Shown here piece by piece: positions 31,592-42,000 of a stretch of DNA of 64,000 nt; position 1 is the first letter of the stretch; every line of letters begins with the position of its first letter. Below the pieces are notes generated by a model. That model saw only the letters and a program-made list of their open reading frames with translations, was not told the origin of the DNA and did not search any database. The stretch covers positions 244,806 to 308,805 of the forward strand of contig NW_020312192.1 in the NCBI RefSeq assembly GCF_002999335.1, given 5' to 3'. A program made the translations under genes and the position numbers. This stretch comes from Cyclospora cayetanensis. Its lineage: Eukaryota; Apicomplexa; Conoidasida; Eucoccidiorida; Eimeriidae.

Positions 31592-33781
31592 TCAGGAAAA
31601 GCTAAACTCAATTTTAAAGGCGAGATGCATCTCAGGGGTTGCAGGGCCCACACCCGATCCGCAGGTGCCACGAGCTCCTGCTGCAGCTGCTGCCGCTGGT
31701 GCTGGTGCAGTTAATTCGCATTGCGCCGCAGCATCAAAGGAAATATAATCTCTTTCCCGCACAACAACAGAAATAGCACCAACAACGGCGCCAACAGCAG
31801 CAGATGCAGTTGCGGCAACTCGGTATATTAGGCCTGTTCCGAGCACGCGACACTGAGACCTGCCTATACACCCCAAATCTTGGCGCTGCTCACCTTGGCT
31901 CAGTTTGCTGCTAGTCTCCCCTGCACTAAAGGGCTCTGCATGAGGAAAATGCGCTGTGAGGTACGAAGTTTACTACTGTGTTACTGGCGCGGCTGCTGCT
32001 CTGTTGCCGCTGCCGCCGCAGCAGCAGCAGCAGCGCCGCGGTCCCCGTGCGCCGCTGCCGCTGCTGCTTTTTTCTCCTGCAGCTGCAACCGCGCTAGTAG
32101 CGCATGCAGTCACGCTACACAAAAGCCTTTATTAGTGCAAGGTGGCCGAGAAGAGCAGCAAAACCGGCTGCAGCAGCAACGCCAGCAGCAGCAGCAGCAG
32201 TCCGCTGCGGTGCGGTATCACTACACGGCACCGCAAGGCCCTCCACAGTAATCGGGTCGCTCGCTTCCCTGTTGTGCCTATTTCGCAACAACTCGTACAT
32301 AGAGACAAAAACAGCCGCAGCGAGGGAGTAGGGGGCCAAATTCATGCCAAGACACCCCAGATAATCACGCATGCCTGTGCCTTCCCCCTAACGGGCGCCA
32401 CGCAAAGCAGCTAACGACAAAACAAGGCGCACTACGCTACATTCTACTCATCTGGAGCCTCCGTGGGGTCCCTTAAGTAGTCTAGAGGGCTCCAAGTGCA
32501 GCTGAAAGGTCCCCGTAGGCGGCCACGCAGATTCTGACGGGCTCTTAGATAAGCCTTACTTTAGGTGACCCTACAGGCCGCAACAGGGGTTTGGCCAGGC
32601 CATAGAGATAGCTAATGGGCATCCCCAGACCCACAATTTTAGAAAGGGAGAAGGCGTAGTGGTCCCCCGAGGTAGATCAGTTGGGGCATCCCTGCACGGG
32701 TTATTGGTGCACCAGACAAGGGGACTTGCAAAGGGACACCAGACCAGGAGGGCCGGGAAGTGCGCAAGCGGTACTTTTTTCTCTGCCACCTCTATGGTCG
32801 GTGCAGCGTGCTGCTGTTCCTGAATTTGCCCCTGCTGCAGTCTGTCCTGTCTCCACTAAAAGGGGATAGTTGAGAATGGGAGACTCGGTGGTTGCTGACA
32901 TAAAGAAGTATCGCCAGGTTCACGGAAAGGTGCGGTGCCCCTATTTTAGAGGCTGGCTCTAGAAAAGTTGCTTCCTCCTTTGCTGCTGATATCCCTAACT
33001 TTCTTGCTGCAATTAAGCCCTTCGCCCTGCCTCCATTCCCGCCCTTCTGCTGCTGCAACTGCAAAGGCTGCTGAGCTCTATGTAATGTTGCTCCACAACT
33101 TATAAATGGTTGTACCACAGGACTGGTGGCTCGTCAGCTACGCTGGCGGCGATGGAACGTACAGCTGGCAGCCGCAGGTAATCTGAAGGCAATAGTAGCC
33201 CCAGGAACAAAGGAAGCAGCACATGTTTTCCCTGCCTCGCAAGCTTCGGTGGCATGCGCATGAAAGCTTCGTGCATGCACAATAAGAGCACGTGTAAAAT
33301 GAAGCACATACTTTGATGAGGAAGCGCTTCTCTGCATGATGTATGGTGGTGCTTGCGCCTGCTGATTCTGCTCCAGAGCGAGGTGCAGCGAACCTCTGCT
33401 AGGTTGCGTTCCTCAATGGCGGAGATGCGGCGGAGGTACATAAGGTCCCACAGTTTCTCCCAGAAGGGCGACTCTACTGTTGTTGCTGCTGCTGTTCCCT
33501 CCTCAGCACCCACCGCAGCAAAAAGAGCAGCAACCGCAGCAAAACCTATGAGGGTTCACCGCAATACAAGACGGCTGTAGGCTGTCCACTTAGTTAGCCG
33601 TAGAGAAATCGCAGAGGCCTCGAAAGGCGAAGCTTGCTGCTGCAGAGGCAACATGCTCTGGTAGCAGAAGTATTATCGTATGGAGGTGCAGGGGCCCAAA
33701 TGAAGGCTTTAACGGCCTAGTATCGAAAATATATGGTTTTGTGTGCTTATACACAATGCTCTCCTGCGCCATTCTAGCCAA
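31592..33781 (-). CDS. Ala-rich small membrane protein, possibly mitochondrial
   Basis: A plausible N-terminus 'MAQESIVYKHTKPYIFDTRP' opens near 33772. A later exon (about 33320-33565) encodes a helix 'GFAAVAALFAAVGAEEG' then 'FWEKLWDLMYLRRISAIEERN', ending CATCAAA|GTATGT. It joins in phase to an exon after ACAG| near 32375 with 'YLGCLGMNLAPYSLAAAVFVSMYELLRNR'. A last exon after AACAG| near 31838 carries 'LIYRVAATASAAVGAVVGAISVVVRERDYISF' and runs to the stop at 31592. The Gly/Ala-rich helices ending in 'RERD' recall the TIM17/22/23 and NDUFA11 group of inner-membrane proteins; that is an inference from style, not a firm match. Joins between the first two exons and before the last are uncertain. 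Confidence 0.45.
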
Positions 33782-33831
33782 TTTGTGGCTGTTGTAGCCC
33801 CTGCACGGTTAGTGCCCTTGATTCTGATGCA

Positions 33832-35046
33832 GGTGGTTTCAGCAGCGGCATTTCGAGCAGCAGTGCCTCAGTGGGTTGCTGTGGCTGCTGGCGGGTGCCA
33901 CCGCTACCCTGGTGGGATTTTGCACTTACGAGGCTTGGGAGGACCTAAGGGAGGCTCCCCTGGGCATGAAGCTGTACACACTAACTTTGCCGTGTTGCTG
34001 GTGGGTGTTACTCTGCTGCTGCCTTTCGGTTTGCTTCGGAATCGCCGCCATTACAACCTCCCTAAATGCACCAAGATGCGTCAAGGCCAGACCGTCCACA
34101 CACTCCAGGATCATCTCTCGCAGTAGGTTGCGAAGTAATCGTTAAAATAGTGAAGAGACCCAGGAACCCAAACTTTACTCTCTGCTCTCATGCTCATGCA
34201 TGAAGCCGATGTTTAGCCTACATGAGTAGAGGATCCGGCATAGCGTATCTCCATATTCATTTTTAAGTGGAAAAGCAATGACAAGCAAAGCTCCTTCACT
34301 CCAGATTCCTGGCTAGCATACAGCGAGAAGCAATCTTCCAGGGTGCACGAAGTCTTTGAGAATGGCTTTTATACTTCACTTGCCACTTTGGCTGCGTTCG
34401 CCTCGTATGTGTATGGGTTCCACAAAGACACACTCCTTCAACCGCCGAGTTGCGGGTTTCGTGAAAATAGCTATTTACCTGTGCAAAAGCTACTGTTGAA
34501 TGGTAGATAGACTTTGCTGAGGAGAATAAACTTCTGCTTCCTCGTGGAAAGGGCCAACAAGCAGTTCAATATTGTATTTAAAGAGCAAAACCCTAAACCA
34601 AGCAGGGGACCCAACTGCGCACAGCTAAGACAGCTCGCTGCCCAGGTGTTAGCTTCCGGAAAAGTTTCAGATCTCTCTCATCCACAGTTACATACTCCTC
34701 TGTTTTCTCTTACACAGGCGGCCGCTCCTCAAGTCCCGCAAGACGCCGAAGGGCCACCCCTTATAGTAGGAAGAGGAGAGCCCGCTCCCCCCGCGCGGCA
34801 GCAATGCCAGGAATTAGTCTAAATCAGGGAGAGATAAACTTAGATGCATCCCGAGCACCTGGTAGCAGCAGCGACAGCACAGATTTTTTTGCTTCTGACG
34901 AGCAACAATTTTCCTACAGTAGTCCGGAAGACCCTGCAGAGCAGCCTTTGCTGCTGGGTGAAGGCCCCCTCACGAAGCAACTGATTCCAAGGCCTTCTCT
35001 TGACACTGCGATACTTCCTCCCCAACAGCACGGCAGCAGAGGATGA
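33832..35046 (+). CDS. Putative hypothetical membrane protein, fragmentary
   Basis: An exon candidate starts after GATGCAG at 33830. In one frame it encodes two hydrophobic helices ('LLWLLAGATATLVGFCTYEAWEDL' and a Cys-rich one); in another it encodes 'NFAVLLVGVTLLLPFGLLRNRRHYN'. Only one can be right and I cannot decide. Downstream, 34719-35046 has open frames with non-repetitive, Pro/Ser/Glu-rich composition ending at a TGA at 35044-35046. No family recognised; low confidence that these belong together. Confidence 0.25.
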
Positions 35047-36767
35047 GTGCTGCAGCCACTGCCCTCTGTACCCATCGCTGCTGACAGCCTCGTAATAGGC
35101 AGAGAACCATCTCTCAGACACCAAAACTCTGGCAGCAAAAGCCCAATCAGCCCCCTTAAGCAAACTTCAAGCAGAAGCAAAAGGAAGTGACTGGTACAGC
35201 CCCTGCAGCAGGATCATGCGCTGCTGCGCCTTAAAGTGCAGAGGCCAATTGGCAAGCAGACCCTCGTTAGATGCTTATCCGTTCACCTGTACACCTTACA
35301 AGCTGAAAGGCCTGCGACACGGCAATGCCCTTTGTGTCTTGAGCTAGCTTTTGCCGATTCGGGGCGGTGGTGTAAGCGGTTTGACGTGGTAATGCATGGC
35401 CTCATCTTCATCGTGACCTCACAATCCGGGGGAGACTCCAGTTGAAGAGCAGGACGCAGCTACATCTTTGTAGCGAGCTGTGTGACACCGACGCTTTTCC
35501 TACAAAGTAGTTAGACTTGCCCAAGAAACAGAAAGAGTTGATCCTTTGAGTTAGCTATTCATATATACGTTACCGGCTGTAGAGTAGAGTCAGTTCAATA
35601 CTGTAAACATCAATGTTGTGCGTGCTTGTGTAATGCATGGAAATTAAACTTAGTGGGTAAGGCTCGAAGTGCTTGGAAGTTGCACCTACGCGCACCCTAG
35701 CTTTTCCTCATGCTCCGTGTAGAAAGTCTGGAGGCTGGGAGCAGGGAATCGGGGTGACCTTATAAATACACTCTTTTATCGAGGGTTTCCGTGGGGACAC
35801 ACTGACGCAATTCATACTCCCTACATAAAGTTATTGCGTGTTTTTAAAGAGGACCCTCTTGGACTACTCATGTGGTAAGAGCTTCTGCATTTTTGCTGCG
35901 GCAAGGGCCGCTCATCTCGCTGCTGGATGTTGTGGTGGCGCCTGGGTAGCTCGAAAGGGCAAACAGAGCGCCTTGCGTTCCGTGTGCTCTAAGAGTGTCG
36001 CTACATCCCTCCTGCTGGTCAGGGGAGATCTGATCTCAGTTCAAAAGGCCCTGATTCGGCAGCTTCCTGTGGCTGGTTGCAGCAGAGGCTCTATGAGCAA
36101 CACCAGCCACAGCAGTGCGTTTGTTAGGGAAACGTGCTGCAGTGTGCCCGAGATTCTGCGGGAGGGTGTCAGGCGGCAAGCCGGGGAGCAACTGAGAACC
36201 TTCACTGGATAAAACGGCATCAGAGGACACAGACACACACTAATACATATTCTGCAAAAACTGGATTAGAAATCGGGAGGCTTACTGGGGGCAGCAGCTG
36301 TAGCAACAATAGGCGTAGCCGAGTCCCCCGACCCCGCGAGCGACTGTCTCCCCACAGACAAAGAGCCTGTTTGGCGATTTCCTTTAAGTGCACTTCCTTC
36401 TCTCTCTCTGCGGCACAGCAGCACATTATAGCTTCTCCGTCTGCCGCAGCAACTGATATTTCACTGTCGGTGCCGTAGTAAGAACGTTCACCAGCTCAGT
36501 CCGTAGCATCAGCGAGCGTCACCTTCGGTAGCGCTCGCTGATGCTGCGAAACGAAGCTTGGGCCCTCGGCCGAGCCTGTAAAAGCGTTTCCATATTTGCA
36601 ACTCTGACACAGTCTTGCTGAAGAAGAAGTTTGTTGGCTATAGTCATCGGCTATAACAGCTGCCGCTCCTCAGGGGTGTGTGTGTGCACTGCCCCTCCCA
36701 AGGGCCCCTAGAAGGGGCCCAACAAGAGCTGTCTCGCACTCTTCGCTCCTTCTAGCAGCAGTACGCC
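35047..36767. other. Unresolved stretch upstream of ispF
   Basis: About 1.7 kb. A frame at 35838-36212 (plus) is Cys/Ala/Ser-rich and unsupported. The only distinct structure is a perfect 14-bp hairpin at 36505-36545. The end nearest 36767 should hold the ispF promoter. Confidence 0.4.
36505..36545. repeat. 14-bp perfect inverted repeat (hairpin)
   Basis: AGCATCAGCGAGCG (36505-36518) is followed by a 13-base spacer and its exact reverse complement (36532-36545). The spacer itself contains ACC-TTC-GGT, a small inner stem. It lies about 220 bases upstream of the ispF ATG. Confidence 0.85.
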
Positions 36768-37971
36768 ATGTCTCTGCTGCTGCCACTGGCACTGCTTGTT
36801 GCAGTGTCTCTGCTACATCCGCAGAATCGCGCGTCGTGTAGAGCCTTGAAGGCATCGCAGGGGGCAGCAACAGTATCGGGAAGCTCAGCCTTTCCTTGGG
36901 CACCGCACCAGCGGCGGCTGCAGCTGCAATGCCTGCAAGGACTAAAACTTCGACACAAGCAGCATGCGAACGCCTTCATTCATCCGCACGCTCCTGCGCG
37001 GCCATCGCAGCAAGTGGTGCTTGCAGGATCGGCTTCTGCCAGTAGCCTCTCCTCCTCCTCCACAGGAACTCTCTCGAAGTCTCTCGCCATGCCTACTATG
37101 GTAGGAGCAAGCGCAGAAGCAGACAGCGCAGCAGCGACACACCCTGCTCCTGCTCTGCCGTTCCGCATTGGCCATGGGTATGACATGCACCGCCTCTCTA
37201 CAGATCCTCGCAAAATCACAGGTGAGCTGCTGCTGCAGCTGCTGCGCAAGTGCAATGCTGCTCTCCTCCCTTTGGGGCCGCTGTACGTACATTGTGGGAG
37301 GTCTTCAGCTGCCTGAGCTTCTGCTGCTGCTGCTGCTGCACTGCTTTTGCGTCTTTGGACGAACAGGCCCCCTAATTTTGGCAGGAATTTCCTTTGCCGC
37401 AGAGGCGACAGCAGCAGCAGCCAAAGCAGCGGCATCAGATCGACTGCAGAGATCTGCGCTGCAAGTTGCTGGAGAAGCAGTCATGTCCAAGGGGCGACAG
37501 CTGCTGTCTGCGGCTTCCAGTTGCATGAGGCGCCTCTTTCGGCATGACAGCAGCAACAGCAGCAGCAGTGTGGGCTTGGGTGTGATCGCTCATTCGGATG
37601 GTGACGTAGTGCTCCATGCAGTCGCAGACGCAGTATTTGCTGCGGCCGGAGCCCCCGATATCGGGCAGCAATATCCTGATACTGCACAAGTGAACAGAGG
37701 TAGAGACTCGCGAGACTTTGTTGCAGCGGCGGCTGCAGCGGCTGCTGCTGCCGGGTACTCTATAGCGCAGGTAGACGCGACTTTGCTACTGCAGTACCCC
37801 CACATCAGCAGCAAGAAGCAACAAATGATAGACTCCTTGGCAGAAGCGCTGGGAATCAGCAGCAGCAGGATCTCCTTAAAGGCCAAAACGGCTGAAGGCG
37901 TGGGGCCTGTAGGCCGCAGCGAGGCGGTAGAGTGCTATGCCGTTGCGCTGTTGCAGCAACAGAGTGTATAG
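36768..37971 (+). CDS. ispF: 2-C-methyl-D-erythritol 2,4-cyclodiphosphate synthase (apicoplast)
   Basis: IspF makes MEcPP from CDP-ME2P in the MEP isoprenoid pathway of the apicoplast. Exons 36768..37221 and 37367..37971 sum to 1059 bases (352 residues). The protein opens with a signal-peptide-like 'MSLLLPLALLVAVSLL' and about 120 residues rich in Ser, Ala and Arg, the bipartite leader expected for apicoplast import. The enzyme begins 'RIGHGYDMHRL', with the metal Asp and His of the D-x-H motif. The splice gives 'RKITGPLILAGIS', matching the family's 'PLILGG'. The second metal block is 'AHSDGDVVLHAVADA'. Later come 'DIGQQYPDT' and a C-terminal 'GVGPVGRSEAVECYAVALL'. About 60 residues, partly Ala and Ser tracts, are inserted between 'LAGIS' and 'AHSDGD'; bacterial enzymes have about 10 there. 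The catalytic residues I can place are intact. Confidence 0.93.
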
Positions 37972-39084
37972 ACGCCTGAGCAACCTAGCGGCAGCGCCCA
38001 CTGGTGCTAAGCCTTTTGCCGCTGCCAAACCAAGGGCAACTGCGGCCTGAGGATTGATGCTTATGCATTTGCGGCTGCAGCTGTAGCCACCAGTACAGCT
38101 GCTGCATCCAGTCGCAAAGACGCTATCACGAGAATAGCGGAAGCGGGTTTGCAGTTGCCGCAAGCCCCTCAGTTACTTTGTGGCTAGCTGTGCAACATTT
38201 TGCCGGCTTCTCTGATATTTTGCGCTGGCAAAGGACTAGCCAGAGCATCTTATATTCCCCCCTTACATGCTGCCTATAAAGCACTCTAGAGGCCGCATCA
38301 AGGGTTGCATCGGCGGGTACCCTCGGCATCCCTTGCAGTCGCTACAGTTGTTGCCGGCGCAGCTGCTAGTGGCAGCCCCTGTGTTTTTGCACTAAACATA
38401 AAAATAGAAATTTCCACCCCTACATCCTCCCCACCTCCCTTGGCCTCCCCCAGCAGGAAGGAGGCCCCTTTCTACTTGCTGTGCAGCATCCTAGAGTGTC
38501 GAGCCCATGCAATCCGCTTAGCTGGAGCAGCACCACCAGCCGCAGCTGCAAGTTAGTCCAATGTGTGCTGTGCCGGCTGGCACTGTTACTGACACGCAAG
38601 AACGACATCGCCGTTGCTAAAAGTAGCCCACCAGAAAAGAGCAGCGCACGAGACGGAAAAAGAGGAAAGAAGGACGTCATGTGGCACAACACAAAGTATG
38701 CCCATGCAGATGCCAGGTTTATGCAAGTAGACAAGCAGATATTCTTCTTTATCCGAAGGGGTGCTGGGCGGGTCAAGGGTAAGAGGCACGACGCAGTCGT
38801 CTAGATTTGCTTTAGCGGAGCAAGCAGCCAGCAATGCCCGCACCAAAAAGGGGGGGGGTGAAGGGGAAAAGAGGGATAGAAGACGGGAGACTTTAACCGC
38901 TGCTTGAAGGCCATAGCGGCACCCATGGAAAAGCCTTAGAATCGCGCAATAAAAGCTATTATAGCTGTAAAACAAATGGAGGTCGCTGCAGTAGCTGCAA
39001 CAGGTACAGTCTTGTGCGTGTGCTGCAGCAACCGATGTCGCGACACCAATTTCAGCAGGGGGAGCGGCAGGCGCATGCGCCCTG
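37972..39084. other. Intergenic between convergent genes
   Basis: About 1.1 kb between ispF (plus) and the polymerase (minus), holding both 3' ends. Frames at 38305-38804 have no splice or motif support. Confidence 0.45.
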
Positions 39085-42000
39085 TTAATGGAAGAAGTAT
39101 GGGCTTTTCAGGACCAACTGCAGGTCTAGATTGCCCTTAGTGGGTGGTGGTGGCAGCTCTGCTGCCTGCTTCGGGAGCCTCTGTTTAACGCTGTCGTACA
39201 GCATTTGCAGAGGGTCATGCTGGTATAGCGACACAAACTGCTGCCTCAATGCGCTGGCCAAACAGTCTATAGATCCTGCATGCGCCCAGTAGGAGTCGTG
39301 GACGGCGGCCATGTCGATCTTCCGGCTGCCGATACACTCGAGAGCCGTAAGCATCATGTGAGCAGCGTCGAGACTATGAATGAAGTTCGGAGGAAATCCC
39401 AGGCGTTGCTTAGACCTGCTGATAGGCGCGCTGTCTCCTGAGACGTGCAACGTGTGCCGCTGCAATGCGGAACGAATTTGCTGTTGCTGGAGAGATCGGT
39501 AGGGCTGCTCGCACAAAAGTCCTATGGCGGGGACTTCCCACGCCACAGGGACCCCCGCAGCTGTACATACACTTGAGACAGTATCCAGCCACTTCTTCGT
39601 CTGCATGGCCCCCCTGAACAGTTCACCAATAGACTGCAGCACAATGCGCGACAGGAAGCCGCCCATATCCCGCAGTACCTGAGGCCCCACACGGCCCCCT
39701 AGAAGGTCTTCTAGTTGCGACAGCACCTGATCTCTTGCTCCTAGCGCAGTGACGCCGTAGCATACAGTCATGACGGTCTGCTTTACCACTGAGCGCTGCA
39801 ACACCCCATGCACTTCGCAAAGACGCGCCAGTTCACGCCGCTTCGCCTGCTGCTGCTCCCGTTCCTGTTGTTGCTGCTGCGCAGTGGCGGCCACACGCTT
39901 CTTCTGTTGCACCGTGAGCTGCTGCTGCTGCTGCTGTATCGCCACGTCGCCTCCTGGTGCAGGGTCTGGGCTGCCGCTAGCAATGCGACTGACGTTCTGC
40001 TTTACCACATGCAACACGAGGGAGTAGACGTCGTGGGGTGTATCGGCAGGTACAAGGTTCACGGCAGCTCCCCCTCGAAGATCTCTTCCTAAGGCCGCAT
40101 AGTGTTGCAGGCCATTGCACGTGCCGTCCAGGTGTACAGGCAGCTTGCTACAGAAGGTGGTGGGGTCACCTGAGGCGACAGCAGCGGCTGTCTCCATGAT
40201 AGCCGCTAGAGCCTGCCACGGTTCGTCTGCTGCTAACCAAAAGGCCTTGTGCTGCAGGGGCTGCTGTGCTGCGGCAAGGATCTGCTGCATGCGGCTGTCC
40301 GTCCAGGCACATCGTGCATCGAAGTCGATTTTGTTTTTCCCAAAGAGGTTCGCAAGGTGAATGCGCAGCCAGCGCCAGCCACTGTCTCCAAGTTGTCTCC
40401 CCCGAGCAAACCGCAGCAGAGACCTTGAGACATCATCTCCCATATGATTCAGATGCGGAGGCAGTGGGTAACAGCGACCCCGAAAATCAATGTTATGCGG
40501 GAAGTACAGGGCAGAAGAAAGCGCAAAGTTTTCGGCCGTCTGTAACTTCAGCAAGAAAGACGGGCGCTCGCTCTTCACACGCGTCTCTTGCTGCAGCAAA
40601 TATCGCAGCAACACGGCACGACTCTCAGTCTTGCCCCCACTGCCGCCGCTGCTGCTGGTCTCCTGCTGCTGCTGCTGCTGCGCTTCGTGCTGCAGCAGCT
40701 GCTCGGAAAGGGGGACGGAGTGGCGGGGAGGCATCTTTCCCATGCCTTCACCTGCAGCCCACGCAGCCTTCAGCACTTCCAAGACGCCAACATGCACTTG
40801 CCAAGGGACGCTTCCTAGGCAAGAAACTGCCGAACGAACCACTGCAGTGTTGTACACCCGAAAATCCTGACAGGCTTTCGCGCGAGGGCCCCATCCTAAG
40901 TAGATTTCACTGCGCTTCTTGATGTTGTTATTGTTGTTGCTGCTGCTGCTCTTCTTGCCGCCGTTGCCACAGGCGTGCGTGCCGCTGGCTTCATTCGCCT
41001 TGTGTGCTGGAGCGACTGCAGCGCCCTCAGGCAACTCACAGGAGGCTGAGGCCTTTGCCCCTTCCACACAGTAATCTGATGCACTGCTACCACTGCTGCT
41101 ACCACTGCTGCTGCCACTGCTGCTGCCACTGCTGCTGCCACTGCTGCTGCCACTGCTGCTGGAGTCCGTGTCGGATACACTCCGCACGAATGCTGTACGC
41201 AGCATCAAGTAACCGCCGCTGCCGTATGAAGTCCAAGGCGTCGGAGATACAATCATCGGCACATGCTTCAGCATGAGCCAGAAGGGGGAGGAGAGGCGGT
41301 CCGCAGCTGTCGAGACACTCGCAGAAGCGGCGGCAGCAACTGCTGCTGCTTCTGCCGCCGCGGCATCTGTCCCTCTATCCAGCCTCGCAGACTTTCCTGC
41401 AGGGCCCCGGTCCCCCGCTGTTGCGACCCCTTGCAAAGAACTTCCTGACGGACAAGCAGCTGCAGCAGCAGTGGCTTGATCGCTTGCTGCGGCAAGGGAG
41501 GATGTGCTGCATGCAGCACCCGGAGCCTCCCGTGCAGCAGCTGCAGCAGCAACCGCGCAAGCGGTTGCTGCCGCCTCCTCCAGCGCCCCTCCAACCGCCG
41601 TAAGCCGATCGAAACAAAGCCTTCGCATCTCAATGACTCCGAATTTCTTCCTCCGCTTTGGACAGTAAATCACGCGGTGCCGGAATGCGGGCAGCTCCAC
41701 CTAACACACACACACACATATGCACATATGCACATATGCACATACACACATACACATACACACACTTACACCCCGAAGCAGAGCGCAGATGCAGCGTAGA
41801 ACAAAGTCTCCCCAAGTGTATTAGAGCAGCAGCCTGAAAGCGGCGCAGGCTCCCTCTGAAGGCCCCCTACTCCTCGAACCCTGTCTCCTCTCGCAACATC
41901 ACCTTAAGCCCCTCTGTCCTTCCCAGAAGGCCGTAAGGCAGCGCCAAAAGAGAGGCAGCAGTGGTGAGAGGGGCTGGAGGCTGTCGCTTGCTGACCTTGT

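Noticed and set aside
32115..32372. Mitochondrial carrier (MCF) third repeat
   Set aside because: 'LGMNLAPYSLAAAVFVSMYE' recalls a carrier end, but no P-x-[DE]-x-x-[KR] motif was found in neighbouring exons.
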